Shown piece by piece: positions 1-8,861 of a stretch of 39,165 bases of DNA (the stretch's first letter is position 1; every line of letters begins with the position of its first letter). The DNA is taken from contig NZ_BJDF01000021.1 of NCBI RefSeq assembly GCF_005404815.1, positions 1 through 39,165 of the forward strand. Reading direction: 5' to 3'. Origin of the DNA: Companilactobacillus huachuanensis. GTDB taxonomy: Bacteria; Bacillota; Bacilli; Lactobacillales; Lactobacillaceae. The position numbers and the translations under genes were made by a program. The notes below the pieces were generated by a model that was given only the letters and a program-made list of their open reading frames with translations, was not told the DNA's origin and searched no databases.

Positions 1-128
1 CTCTTGGACTTATAGATATGTCCGAAAAACTTGAGCTTATTCAAAATACCTAATTAATGAACCGCCGTATACGGAACCGTACGTACGGTGGTGTGAGAGG
101 TCGGTACATAAGGTACCTCCTACTCGAT
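1..128 (+). mobile_element. Group II intron, 3' end (domains V and VI), 5' part outside window
   Basis: Positions 61-92 fold as a 32-nt domain V: ACCGCCGTA pairs with TACGGTGGT, with a short distal stem closed by a GAAC-type loop. Positions 95-128 fold as domain VI (GAGAGG...CCTACTC) with an unpaired A about seven bases from the end, the expected branch point. The intron ends ...CTACTCGAT at 128, fitting the 3' AY rule. A frame open from the window edge to a TAA at 51-53 may be the tail of the intron-encoded reverse transcriptase, but only about 16 codons are visible and I do not recognise them. From 129 the sequence continues as a copy of the structured repeat family of this window, so the intron sits inside that repeat. 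Confidence 0.8.
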
Positions 129-192
129 CAGCAATTGAATACTCTCAGCTCTGGAAACGGCATACTTAACTATACTTTCAACCTTTAGTAAG
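129..192 (-). repeat. Structured repeat copy E1 (part, interrupted by the group II intron)
   Basis: Read on the minus strand this is the left end of the cloverleaf repeat: terminal motif ACTAAAGGTTGAAAG, then ATGCCGTTTCCAGAGCTGAG and the left outer arm to CAATTGCTG. The rest lies beyond the intron. It begins a few bases past the stop codon of the gene at 199-435. Confidence 0.85.
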
Positions 193-198
193 TTAATA

Positions 199-435
199 TT
201 AGTTTTTCATAATATCTCTAAAAAAATCAATTGTAATATCAAAAAGCGGCTTGAGAATTGCCAAGATCATCAATGACAGATCAACGAACAGCAACTTAAT
301 CATCCAAGCAACCGACATGGTTGTTGTAAAGTGGAAGTAGAGGGCAAACAAGCCCAAGAATACCGCGACGAATGCGAAAATATAAATAATAACTAGTCCA
401 ATCAATTCTTCCGTTCTGTTTTCTGTGTGATCCAT
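199..435 (-). CDS. Small membrane protein, 78 aa, unknown function
   Basis: The start MDHTENRT is chosen because AAAGGAGAG lies eight bases before this ATG; a longer open frame to 480 lacks such a site. The protein has a short charged N-terminus, a strong hydrophobic segment (about residues 11-35), a second one (about 44-65) and a C-terminus FFRDIMKN. It is probably a two-span cytoplasmic membrane protein. No family is recognised. A promoter with a perfect catabolite-responsive element lies just upstream (490-508), so it is probably repressed by CcpA on preferred sugars. The stop codon is seven bases from repeat E1. Confidence 0.7.
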   Translation of the reverse strand: MDHTENRTEELIGLVIIYIFAFVAVFLGLFALYFHFTTTMSVAWMIKLLFVDLSLMILAILKPLFDITIDFFRDIMKN

Positions 436-489
436 AATAATCTCTCCTTTGAAGCCGAGCGTAAATTTCCCCATTAACACCCCACACTT

Positions 490-508
490 TGTATACGCTT
501 ACATTATA
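490..508 (-). promoter_or_regulatory. Promoter -10 with adjoining perfect cre box (CcpA site)
   Basis: On the minus strand TATAAT (508-503) is followed immediately by TGTAAGCGTATACA (503-490), which fits the cre consensus TGNAARCGNWWWCA at every position. A cre placed at the transcription start normally means repression by CcpA with HPr-Ser-P. The HPr gene itself is at 6626. Confidence 0.75.
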
Positions 509-584
509 TCATTTTTGGTAATTAAAAAGTCATTGGAATTGCACTAAACACTGCTAAATAGGGATGTTGACAGAATCTTTCAAC

Positions 585-627
585 AAAAAAAGTTCGTTGA
601 CCCTCACCGGATTAACGAACTTTTTTA
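585..627 (-). terminator. Terminator of the 625-1647 gene (works both ways)
   Basis: AAGTTCGTT (590-598) pairs with AACGAACTT (614-622), flanked by an A run on the left and a T run on the right. It overlaps the stop codon of the minus-strand gene. Confidence 0.7.
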
Positions 628-1647
628 TAGATTTAAATATTTACTTTCGATATAGTAACCGTCGCTTAATTCAGCCCAAACACTGTAGTTATCGAGTTGA
701 ACAATTTTATTAACGAAAACATCTTGACCACCACGATAGCGTTTATTATCCATATCGCCATAAGGTGTCTTCCAAGCGGTAATGTATTGATCTTGATAAT
801 ACATTACTCTAACTGAACGCTTGATTGCCATATTATCAATAACTGAATACGTATAACTAATATTACTGGCAGTCTCAGCTAGGGGACTATTTAACATTTC
901 TTGACGAGGGGGTGTCTGTTTGATGATCCGTGTTTTGATGCCTTCGGTACTAGGAATCCAAATATTACCACCTAAGTTATACCAGAATGTCTTGTTATAG
1001 GTTTCTTGAACGGCACGATAAACTTTCCAAGTAGTTCCGTAAGGTAATGTCTTTTCTAAGGGAACTTTGTTAAGAGGTTCACTGAAGACGTGCACATTAT
1101 TGGTTGTTTCTACGAAAAGATTTTTGTTGATTTTAAAATCTTTAACTGGCAAAACATTGTAGACGTATTCTTGTTCCTGAACCCGTGAAGTAAATTGACC
1201 CTTGGCACTTCTGGGCGAATGAACTAAGAAATGGTTAGCTTCTTCAAGTGGCTGCGTATCGAATTCACGATTTAAGTCACCTTCAAGATACTGTGGATCA
1301 GAGATTAATTTTCCGTCAGTGTTACGGTGATAAACGATTACCGGAGCTGACAATTGATTAGCATAAACTAAATAGATTCCGTCAGAATTAGGGATGAACG
1401 TCTGTTGAAAGTTTGTGACTGATGACAAAACAAAGCCGGGTATTTCCTTCCAAGGAATATCTAATTTGTCTAGATAATGCCCCTTGATCATAGTGGAGTC
1501 AGAAATATCCTTGCCGAGGGAGTCAACATAGTGAACCTCGATTTCAACATCATCGCGAGCTAATTTTTTTATTTTAGGTGAGAGTACATTATTTTTCATA
1601 GTTCTTTCCCCGTTATGGGAGAAGTCGTGCATATTTTTCTTTCCCAT
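625..1647 (-). CDS. MucBP/SH3-like repeat protein without signal peptide, 340 aa
   Basis: The start MGKKNMHDF is preferred because AGAAGGG lies just upstream; ATG at 1665 would place that site inside the gene. Residues about 35-105 (VEIEVHYVDSLGKDISD...) and about 106-165 (APVIVYHRNTDGKLISD...) look like two MucBP-type beta repeats. Two SH3/GW-like modules follow (around NLFVETTNNVHVFSEPLNK... and ...VFVNKIVQLDNYSVWAEL). Such modules usually bind mucin or wall polymers outside the cell, yet no signal peptide, LPXTG motif or membrane anchor is visible. Either export is non-classical, the N-terminus has been lost, or the modules are used differently. A second ATG (MKNNVLSPK) is also possible. 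Confidence 0.65.
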   Translation of the reverse strand: MGKKNMHDFSHNGERTMKNNVLSPKIKKLARDDVEIEVHYVDSLGKDISDSTMIKGHYLDKLDIPWKEIPGFVLSSVTNFQQTFIPNSDGIYLVYANQLSAPVIVYHRNTDGKLISDPQYLEGDLNREFDTQPLEEANHFLVHSPRSAKGQFTSRVQEQEYVYNVLPVKDFKINKNLFVETTNNVHVFSEPLNKVPLEKTLPYGTTWKVYRAVQETYNKTFWYNLGGNIWIPSTEGIKTRIIKQTPPRQEMLNSPLAETASNISYTYSVIDNMAIKRSVRVMYYQDQYITAWKTPYGDMDNKRYRGGQDVFVNKIVQLDNYSVWAELSDGYYIESKYLNL

Positions 1648-1898
1648 AAAATTCCCTTCTAACATTGAATTTAGTGTAATTCTAACATGAAAAAAATTCT
1701 CTAATTAGCTTTATGTAGGTATCTTAAAGATACTTAAAGGAAACCTAATAAAGAGTAAAGAAATATTTAAACTTTTTAGTAATAATTTGGAAGAAAACAG
1801 GCTTAACTAAAACAAATGTCAAATATTCTTTCTCAACATTTAAATCATTTTAATTAAAATATAATTGTCCAAACTGATTATATTGACAAATTGTAAAG

Positions 1899-1907
1899 TG
1901 ATATAAT
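1899..1907 (+). promoter_or_regulatory. Extended -10 promoter of the WxL-like gene
   Basis: TGATATAAT is a good extended -10 element 29 bases before the start codon. A TTGACA at 1883 is too close to act as its normal -35. AAGGGG follows before the start. Confidence 0.5.
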
Positions 1908-1935
1908 TCTTATACTAAATAATGTAAGGGGTTTA

Positions 1936-3912
1936 ATGATGAGGAAATCACAAAAACGTTGGTTAATAATATTACTATTTATTTCCATATTGTCTGCCTC
2001 TTCGTTTAATCGCAGATATAAAAAGGTAAAAGCTGACGAGGCGGAAGTTACTGAAGTAACCCCATATAAAAAGCCTAGTGGTAACGCAAATTCATTTCTA
2101 GGTATTCCTACTAGGAGTGGATATATTTTACAACCTGATGAAAAAACTTATATTCAAGTCAATCAGACAAAGACAATCAATGCCGATGCTAGACGTTCCT
2201 TGGCGTCTCAACTTCTAGGGGTAGGTTTTCCGATTCGTAGATATCAATGGTATAAATCAACGGATGGTAAGACTTGGTCAGAAGTGCCAAAGAAAGAGTC
2301 TGGTCGAGAGAAAAAGCTGCCACTTACACCGACCGAAACGGGAACCACATATTATCAAATGGAAACTTATTGGGGAACGTTATTAGGTTGGGTTAGATCA
2401 AAACAACTATATTCCAATGTTGCGACAGTTTATTCGGTTCCTGATCCAGTCGATGCTACGAGTGTTGAAGTAACGACCGATGATGATTATTTATATAATT
2501 CAGTTAACGATATTGTCAATATTGAAACATATGCCCATGCTATTCCAACTCCAGAGAATTTTACTGGTACAGTATCATGGAGTATTGATAACACCAACTT
2601 AGCAACAATCGAAGAAGATACCGGTCTAATTACCGCTAATACGAATCGTCTTGGTGGGGTTGTTACAGTTACTGCAACGTTGCATAATCCAATTGGAGAC
2701 GATATTACCGGTTCAACTGAAGTCTTGATTGGCGGTGGACTGGAAGATCAGACAGTAAAAGCCGGGAAGACAGCTACCTTTGACCTCCGTGGTAATATTG
2801 GTGATCTAGATGATGAAGATGAGGATTCTGATGGAGACAGTGATTATACCGTTAAATGGTATAAAGAAGATCCAATCACACACGCCAGAACTCAGATTTT
2901 AAAGGATCAACCACAAGCACTTTCATATACCACTCCAGAAACAACTTTAGATGATGACGGGACGATTTTCTTAGCCATTATTCAAGTTAAATATAACGGC
3001 AAAACTTATTCCTACACAACGGAAGATGCTTATTTGCACGTCTTGCCTGAGGGTGGCCCAAATCTGGAATTGCATGATACCCTGACTAACAAGACTTTCC
3101 AAGACAAAAATGATACTGATACCGTGATTTTTGGCGTTAATAATGATGATTTAATTAGATATAATGATACAGTTACGAACGAAAGTACCTCAGGAACTTT
3201 GAGCGATGCTGACTATACATTGCCTTTGCGCAAAGGAACTCAAGTTGCCAGTGTTAAATTAGATGGCACGGATACAACAAATTATAAATTAGTTGATAAC
3301 GATGATACTAATAGCACGGATTTAGTGATTTCCGGCTTGAATTTCAAAATCAATGAGAGCCATGATATTGAAGTTGATACCACGGTTACCGGAATTGATT
3401 CGAAGACAAGTTATACGTCAGTGCCATATATAACTGGTAAAAATGACGATAATGAAACATATCAAAAATTTGGAACTGAAGAAACTCTGAATTATACAAC
3501 TAATTCAGTAGTCGTTAATAAGGTAAATGATATCGATTATGGAACCATCAATTCCATTAGTGCTGCAAAAACCCTATCACGTCCAGATGAGTTGAACTTA
3601 CCAAATAATATGATTGAAATAGAAGATATGCGCAGATTCAAGAAGCCTTTGAAAGTGTCAGTTTCCCAAACGACACCATTACAGACTGATTCAGGTGATG
3701 TCTTTGCTGGACAGTTAAGATTTTACAAAGATGGCCAATATACCAACCTCCTAGAACAATCAGCTGTGGTTGCTGAAACAAAAGAAGATGAAGAACTTGT
3801 TTCACTTGGATGGGAGAAAGAAAACGGAATATTGTTATATCTCGAATCTAAATGGAATGTTGCAGGTGTCTATAAAACCCAAGTCAATTGGACAATTTCA
3901 GATAGTGTTTAA
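1936..3912 (+). CDS. Secreted WxL-like surface protein with Ig-like domain, 658 aa
   Basis: An N-terminal signal peptide (KSQKRWLIILLFISILSAS, processing near VKA) is followed by a region with YQWYKSTDG, a bacterial Ig-like (BIG2) domain at about 175-265 (VSWSIDNTNLATIEEDTG), a second Ig-like part rich in Asp/Glu and a C-terminal region about 520-658. The last residues GVYKTQVNWTISDSV match the end of WxL domains (usually ATLTWTLTDAP). The first WxL motif is degenerate: LKVSVSQTTPLQ has no Trp. WxL domains bind peptidoglycan non-covalently, so this is probably a wall-attached protein, perhaps binding weakly. Two ATG codons (1936, 1939) follow AAGGGG; either may be used. It stands alone rather than in the usual WxL/DUF916 cluster. 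Confidence 0.75.
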   Translation: MMRKSQKRWLIILLFISILSASSFNRRYKKVKADEAEVTEVTPYKKPSGNANSFLGIPTRSGYILQPDEKTYIQVNQTKTINADARRSLASQLLGVGFPIRRYQWYKSTDGKTWSEVPKKESGREKKLPLTPTETGTTYYQMETYWGTLLGWVRSKQLYSNVATVYSVPDPVDATSVEVTTDDDYLYNSVNDIVNIETYAHAIPTPENFTGTVSWSIDNTNLATIEEDTGLITANTNRLGGVVTVTATLHNPIGDDITGSTEVLIGGGLEDQTVKAGKTATFDLRGNIGDLDDEDEDSDGDSDYTVKWYKEDPITHARTQILKDQPQALSYTTPETTLDDDGTIFLAIIQVKYNGKTYSYTTEDAYLHVLPEGGPNLELHDTLTNKTFQDKNDTDTVIFGVNNDDLIRYNDTVTNESTSGTLSDADYTLPLRKGTQVASVKLDGTDTTNYKLVDNDDTNSTDLVISGLNFKINESHDIEVDTTVTGIDSKTSYTSVPYITGKNDDNETYQKFGTEETLNYTTNSVVVNKVNDIDYGTINSISAAKTLSRPDELNLPNNMIEIEDMRRFKKPLKVSVSQTTPLQTDSGDVFAGQLRFYKDGQYTNLLEQSAVVAETKEDEELVSLGWEKENGILLYLESKWNVAGVYKTQVNWTISDSV

Positions 3913-3950
3913 TCAGGTAGAGGCCAATTGTATTACATAGTAGAAACACA

Positions 3951-3997
3951 AATGATCAATTATCTATCAAGTATGTAGGTAATTGGTCATTTTTTTG
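3951..3997 (+). terminator. Terminator after the WxL-like gene
   Basis: AATGATCAATTA (3951-3962) pairs with TAATTGGTCATT (3980-3991), followed by seven T. Confidence 0.8.
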
Positions 3998-4023
3998 TTC
4001 GGAAGGGATGGGAGCAAGACGAC

Positions 4024-4066
4024 AAAAAAGCTCGACCAAAATCCCTCAGGACTTGATCGAGCTTTT
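4024..4066 (-). terminator. Terminator of clpE
   Basis: AAGCTCGA and TCGAGCTT form a stem around a loop with extra pairs; on the minus strand it ends in a T run. Confidence 0.8.
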
Positions 4067-4097
4067 ATAATCAGCACCACTAAATTTGGCAGTTAAA

Positions 4098-6299
4098 CTA
4101 CTCTTCAGTATCAGGTGCACTATACTTAGAAATTTTAATTTCATCTTTATCGAGATGTGCTTCTAGTTGCTTATCCTTAGCGTAATCCAAGTAATAATCA
4201 GCAACCTTATCTTCAATTTGTTCCTCAATCACACGACGGAGTGGACGAGCACCCATCTTAGGATTGTAGCCCAAATCTACTAGTTTATTCTTAGCATCTT
4301 TTGTTACATGAATGCTTAGTCCTTGATCAGCAATCATCTTGTTAGTGTCAGCCAACATGAGATCGACGATCTTCAATAGATTATCTTTTGATAGTGAATT
4401 GAATTCAACGATACCGTCAAATCTGTTCAAAAATTCTGGTTTAAAGAATTCTGACAAACTATTGATAACTGAATTAGTTGTTCCAGCCGATTCAGCACCG
4501 AATCCAACGTTAACTTCTTGTTGCATGCCTTGTCCGGCGTTAGAAGTCATGATGATGATAGTATCCTTGAAACTAACAGTTCTACCTTGAGAGTCTGTTA
4601 AACGGCCGTCATCGAGGATTTGCAAGAACATGTGCATAACATCTGGATGAGCTTTTTCAATTTCGTCTAGCAAAATCAAACTGTAAGGATTACGACGAAC
4701 TTTTTCAGTCAATTGACCGGCTTCTTCGTAACCAACATACCCTGGAGGCGAACCAATCAACTTAGAAACTGAATGTTTCTCCATATACTCAGACATATCG
4801 AAACGAATCATTGAATCTTCAGAACCAAATAGTTCACGAGCAAGTTGTTTAGCAAGTTCAGTCTTACCAACACCGGTAGGTCCTACGAATAGGAAGGAAC
4901 CGATTGGACGACCAGACTTGTTAAAGCCAACTCTGTTACGACGAATAGCTTTGGCAACATCACCAACAGCTTTGTCTTGACCAATAATGTGACTCTTAAG
5001 GTCTGGTTCCAGATTCTTCAATTGTGATTGTTCGTTAGATTGAAGTTCACCAACTGGAATGTTAGTTTTCTCTTCAATAATCTTTTCAATCTCTTTATCA
5101 GTTACGGTATTTTGACCAGCGGGTTCATCTTTATTGCTGTTCTTCATATCTTGGAATTTAGAAACTTGATCACGATAGTAGGCAGCTTTTTCGTAATCTT
5201 CATTACGAAGGGCAGCTTGCTTTTGCACTTCGGCATCTGAAATCTTGTTATCTAAGTCTTCCATATCAACGTGATTAATTTGCAAATTCTTCTTTGATCC
5301 GGCTTCATCAATCAAATCAATGGCCTTATCTGGCAAGAATCTGTCTTGAATGTAACGAGCTGATAATTCAGCAGCTGCTGTAATAGCGTCATTTGAATAT
5401 TTTACATGATGATAATCTTCATATTTAGGTTGAAGACCTTTTAGGATTTGAACAGTTTCGTCAACCGTAGGCTCGTTAACTTGAACGGGTTGGAGACGAC
5501 GTTCCAAAGCTGAATCTTTTTCGATTGTCCGATATTCGTTCAAAGTAGTTGCACCGACAAGTTGAAGTTCACCACGGGCTAGGGCAGGTTTCAAAACATT
5601 ACCCGCATCCATGCCGCCTTCAGCATTACCAGCACCAACAATTTCATGAATTTCATCGATAAATAGGATGATATCAGTTTGTTTTTGAAGTTCGTTGATC
5701 AATTGTTGCATTCTTTGCTCGAACTGACCACGAACGCCGGTGCCTTGAACTAGTGAGACAACATCAAGTCTTACGACTCGTTTGTGTTGTAATTTTTCAG
5801 GTACATCACCGTCGACGATTTTTTGTGCTAGACCTTCGACAACGGCTGTTTTACCTACACCAGCTTCACCAATTAAGACAGGATTGTTCTTAGTTCTTCT
5901 ATTTAATATTTCAATTACTCGACTGATTTCCTTGTCACGACCAATTACGGGGTCGATTTGTCCTTTTTTAGCAAGGGCAGTAAGATCGACACCATATTGA
6001 TCTAAGACTCCGTTACCTCGAGGTTTACGGCCATTAGTTCCACCGTTACCCGTTTGAGTTTGAGGACCTTGTTGCTCGAAAGCATCAGGTTGTTGTGCGC
6101 CATTCAAAGCGTTGAACAAGTCTTCGAAACTAGAAAATCCACCGTTTGGATTTTGTGCCATATTATTCATACCTTCGTTAGCTTGATTTCTTAACTTTTG
6201 ATAACAGTCTTGGCAGAGATTGATTTCCGTCCGTTGACCATTAACACTCGTATATAGATGAATTGTTGCTTCATTCTTATGACAATTTTGACATAACAT
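4098..6299 (-). CDS. clpE: ATP-dependent Clp protease ATP-binding subunit ClpE
   Basis: ClpE is a Hsp100 AAA+ unfoldase that feeds damaged proteins to ClpP after heat stress. The N-terminal zinc finger, with two CxxC pairs (MLCQNCHKN...LCQDC), is the mark that separates ClpE from ClpC. AAA module 1 has Walker A GEAGVGKT and Walker [10 protein letters not shown]; a UVR-like coiled segment ([14 protein letters not shown]) separates it from module 2 with GPTGVGKTE and [10 protein letters not shown]. The length (733 aa) is normal. ATG at 6299 is preferred over an upstream in-frame GTG (6305) because it sits at the better distance from GGAAAGGTGGGG. A CIRCE operator overlaps the promoter. No CtsR site (GGTCAAA direct repeats) is seen. 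Confidence 0.95.
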   Translation of the reverse strand: MLCQNCHKNEATIHLYTSVNGQRTEINLCQDCYQKLRNQANEGMNNMAQNPNGGFSSFEDLFNALNGAQQPDAFEQQGPQTQTGNGGTNGRKPRGNGVLDQYGVDLTALAKKGQIDPVIGRDKEISRVIEILNRRTKNNPVLIGEAGVGKTAVVEGLAQKIVDGDVPEKLQHKRVVRLDVVSLVQGTGVRGQFEQRMQQLINELQKQTDIILFIDEIHEIVGAGNAEGGMDAGNVLKPALARGELQLVGATTLNEYRTIEKDSALERRLQPVQVNEPTVDETVQILKGLQPKYEDYHHVKYSNDAITAAAELSARYIQDRFLPDKAIDLIDEAGSKKNLQINHVDMEDLDNKISDAEVQKQAALRNEDYEKAAYYRDQVSKFQDMKNSNKDEPAGQNTVTDKEIEKIIEEKTNIPVGELQSNEQSQLKNLEPDLKSHIIGQDKAVGDVAKAIRRNRVGFNKSGRPIGSFLFVGPTGVGKTELAKQLARELFGSEDSMIRFDMSEYMEKHSVSKLIGSPPGYVGYEEAGQLTEKVRRNPYSLILLDEIEKAHPDVMHMFLQILDDGRLTDSQGRTVSFKDTIIIMTSNAGQGMQQEVNVGFGAESAGTTNSVINSLSEFFKPEFLNRFDGIVEFNSLSKDNLLKIVDLMLADTNKMIADQGLSIHVTKDAKNKLVDLGYNPKMGARPLRRVIEEQIEDKVADYYLDYAKDKQLEAHLDKDEIKISKYSAPDTEE

Positions 6300-6337
6300 T
6301 CGCACCCCACCTTTCCTTTATCAAAGGATACAACGGT

Positions 6338-6373
6338 AGTATATAATTAGCACTCGGGTAATGCAAGTGCTAA
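6338..6373 (-). promoter_or_regulatory. clpE promoter with CIRCE (HrcA) operator
   Basis: On the minus strand TTGCAT (6366-6361), a 17-base spacer and TATACT (6343-6338) form a good sigma-A promoter. Overlapping it, 6347-6373 reads TTAGCACTC-N9-AAGTGCTAA, one base from the consensus CIRCE TTAGCACTC-N9-GAGTGCTAA. HrcA bound here would block the promoter until heat shock. Confidence 0.85.
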
Positions 6374-6445
6374 GTCTTGAATTTTTTAAAAATTATTAAG
6401 TTAATGGTATAAAAATAAATTTTTTCAAATTTATGTGAAAAAGAA

Positions 6446-6490
6446 TGATAATATAAACGCTTTCAGGCTCTAGTGTTGTAAGCGTTAAAC
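6446..6490 (+). promoter_or_regulatory. ptsHI promoter with two cre-like boxes
   Basis: TGATAATAT (6446-6454) is an extended -10. It overlaps a cre-like box read on the minus strand, TGAAAGCGTTTATA (6465-6452; 13 of 14 positions). A second, weaker box TGTAAGCGTTAAAC lies at 6477-6490. The two form an inverted AACGCTT...AAGCGTT pair. This suggests that CcpA controls expression of its own cofactor HPr. Confidence 0.55.
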
Positions 6491-6501
6491 GTCTTATCAC
6501 A

Positions 6502-6540
6502 CTTGACTTATCTCAAGGTTTTTTGGGCAAAGCCCTTGTG
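6502..6540 (+). promoter_or_regulatory. Overlapping hairpins in the ptsHI leader
   Basis: CTTGA (6502) can pair with TCAAG (6513-6517) followed by six T, like a weak terminator. The same CAAGG can instead pair with CCTTG around GGGC-AAA-GCCC (6525-6535). The two folds exclude each other, so an attenuator is possible but unproven. Confidence 0.3.
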
Positions 6541-6625
6541 AAAATTTGAAGATAATGGTAAATTAATTAGTGAATATTTGTAGTACAGCTACAGAATTTT
6601 ATAATTATATGGTGAGGTATTTATT

Positions 6626-6892
6626 ATGGAAAAGAAAGAATTTCACATTATTGCAGAAACAGGGATCCACGCACGTCCAGCTACTATGTTGGTACAAGCA
6701 GCAAGCAAATTTAGCTCAGATATCAATATCGAATTCTCAGGTAAATCAGTAAACTTGAAGTCAATCATGGGTGTTATGTCACTCGGTGTTGGCCAAGGTG
6801 CTGACGTTACAATTACAGCTGATGGTGACGACGCTGCTGATGCAGTTGCTGCTATTGCTGATACTATGACAAAAGAAGGTTTGGCAGAATAA
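6626..6892 (+). CDS. ptsH: Phosphocarrier protein HPr
   Basis: HPr carries phosphate from Enzyme I to the sugar-specific EIIA proteins of the PTS and, phosphorylated on Ser46, is the corepressor of CcpA. His15 lies in TGIHARPAT and Ser46 in [11 protein letters not shown], both at their standard numbers; 88 aa is the usual length. GGTGAGG provides the ribosome binding site. The stop codon overlaps the ptsI start (TAATG), so the two are translationally coupled. Confidence 0.97.
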   Translation: MEKKEFHIIAETGIHARPATMLVQAASKFSSDINIEFSGKSVNLKSIMGVMSLGVGQGADVTITADGDDAADAVAAIADTMTKEGLAE

Positions 6893-8613
6893 TGGTTAAA
6901 ACTATTAAGGGAATTGCAGCCAGTGATGGTATCGCTACTGCTGAAGCATACCTTTTAGTTCAACCAGATTTGTCTTTCACAAAGAAAAGTGTTTCAGATG
7001 CTGATGCAGAAGTCAGCCGTCTTAAGGATGCTATTTCAACATCAGATGATGAACTAACTAAGATTAGAGATATCGCTAAGGAATCTCTAGGTGAAGAAGA
7101 AGCTCAAGTCTTTGATGCTCACAAGATGATTTTGGCTGATCCAGAATTTACGGGTGCAGTTGAACAAGAAGTTACTGATAAGAAAGTTAATGCTGAACAA
7201 GCATTACAAGATGTCTCATCAAACTTCATTGCCATTTTTGAAGGAATGACAGACAACCCATACATGCAAGAGAGAGCAGCCGATGTTCGCGATGTTACAA
7301 AACGTGTCATGGCTCATTTGTTAGGTGTATCACTTCCAAACCCAGCATTAATCGACCACGATGTCGTTATTGTTGCACACGATTTGACACCTAGTGATAC
7401 TGCTCAATTGAACAGTTTTGTTAAAGGTTTCGTTACTGATATCGGTGGTCGTACAGCCCACTCAGCTATTATGGCACGTTCTCTTGAACTACCAGCTGTT
7501 GTTGGTACTGATACAATTACAACCGATGTTAAAGAAGGTCAAAAAGTTATCGTTGATGGTTTGAACGGTGCTGCTATCATTGATCCTTCAGAAGACGACA
7601 TCAAACATTACAATGAATTGGCAAAGAATTTTGCTGACGAAAAAGCTGAATGGGAAAAATTAAAGAACGAACCTTCAGTTACAGCTGATGGCAAACACTT
7701 TGATATTGCTGCTAATATCGGTACACCTGATGATTTACAAGGTGTTATTGACAATGGTGCCGAAGGTGTTGGTTTGTATCGTACAGAATTCTTGTACATG
7801 CAATCAGAAAGCCTTCCAACCGAAGAAGATCAATTCAAGGCCTACAAGAAGGTTCTTGAAGGCATGAAAGGTAAGTCAGTCGTTGTCCGTACTATGGATA
7901 TCGGTGGTGACAAGCATTTGCCATACTTACCACTTCCTGAAGAAATGAACCCATTCTTAGGCTACCGTGCTATCCGTATCAGTTTGGATAGACAAGAAAT
8001 CTTCAGAACTCAACTAAGAGCTTTGCTACGTGCATCAGCTTTTGGTAACTTACGTATCATGTTCCCAATGATCGGTACTTTGCAAGAATTTAGAGATGCT
8101 AAGAAGATTTTTGAAGAAGAAAAATCTAAATTAGTTAAAGACGGTGTTAAGGTTTCTGACGACATTCAATTAGGAATGATGATGGAAGTTCCAGCCGCTG
8201 CTGTTCTTGCAGACCAATTTGCTAAAGAAGTTGACTTCTTCAGTATTGGTACAAACGATTTGATTCAATACACAATGGCTGCTGATCGTGGTAATGAACA
8301 TGTTTCATACCTCTACCAACCATATAACCCTTCAATCCTAAGATTGATCAAGCATGTTATTGAATCAGCTCATAAAGAAGGCAAATGGGCCGGTATGTGT
8401 GGTGAAGCCGCTGGTGACAACACAATGCTTCCATTGCTTTTGAGTATGGGTCTTGATGAATACTCAATGAGTGCTACTTCAGTACTTCGTGTAAGAAGTT
8501 TGATGAAGAAATTGAGTACTAAAGATTTTGCTACATTGGCTGATCGTGCTGTTAACGAATCAATTACTAATGAAGATAACAAGAAGCTTGTTGAAGAATA
8601 TTTGAACAAGTAA
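6892..8613 (+). CDS. ptsI: Phosphoenolpyruvate-protein phosphotransferase (PTS Enzyme I)
   Basis: Enzyme I takes phosphate from phosphoenolpyruvate and passes it to HPr. The phosphohistidine motif [21 protein letters not shown] (His near residue 189) closes the N-terminal domain. The C-terminal TIM barrel shows [34 protein letters not shown] and the active-site Cys motif GMCGEAAGD. At 573 aa it is full length. It starts on the last base of the ptsH stop codon and is followed by a clear terminator, so ptsHI is a two-gene operon. Confidence 0.97.
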   Translation: MVKTIKGIAASDGIATAEAYLLVQPDLSFTKKSVSDADAEVSRLKDAISTSDDELTKIRDIAKESLGEEEAQVFDAHKMILADPEFTGAVEQEVTDKKVNAEQALQDVSSNFIAIFEGMTDNPYMQERAADVRDVTKRVMAHLLGVSLPNPALIDHDVVIVAHDLTPSDTAQLNSFVKGFVTDIGGRTAHSAIMARSLELPAVVGTDTITTDVKEGQKVIVDGLNGAAIIDPSEDDIKHYNELAKNFADEKAEWEKLKNEPSVTADGKHFDIAANIGTPDDLQGVIDNGAEGVGLYRTEFLYMQSESLPTEEDQFKAYKKVLEGMKGKSVVVRTMDIGGDKHLPYLPLPEEMNPFLGYRAIRISLDRQEIFRTQLRALLRASAFGNLRIMFPMIGTLQEFRDAKKIFEEEKSKLVKDGVKVSDDIQLGMMMEVPAAAVLADQFAKEVDFFSIGTNDLIQYTMAADRGNEHVSYLYQPYNPSILRLIKHVIESAHKEGKWAGMCGEAAGDNTMLPLLLSMGLDEYSMSATSVLRVRSLMKKLSTKDFATLADRAVNESITNEDNKKLVEEYLNK

Positions 8614-8620
8614 TAATTTT

Positions 8621-8660
8621 TAAAAGAGACTCTGCAGAGATGCTGGTCTCTTTTTTTGTT
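8621..8660 (+). terminator. Terminator of ptsHI
   Basis: AAAGAGAC (8623-8630) pairs with GTCTCTTT (8646-8653) and runs into a long T stretch. Confidence 0.85.
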
Positions 8661-8861
8661 TTTTTACACTTATTGGATGAAAAAATAACTAGAATATCAT
8701 GGATATATTGGGCTTATTATTGCGGGTTTATGATTGATTGCAAAGATTTAAATTAAAATTTTTATACACATATATATTCTATTGACAGTGTTCTTGTTCT
8801 GAAAAACATGTAAGAATATAAATTATATTCATTAAATAAACACTTAAGGAGGCTATTATTT

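Noticed and set aside
6300-6400. CtsR operator at clpE
   Set aside because: No GGTCAAA direct repeat is present; only CIRCE is seen.
7119-8609. Minus-strand open frames inside ptsI, and similar frames inside clpE, nrdJ, the MMPL and WxL genes
   Set aside because: They are antisense shadows of well-identified genes without ribosome binding sites.
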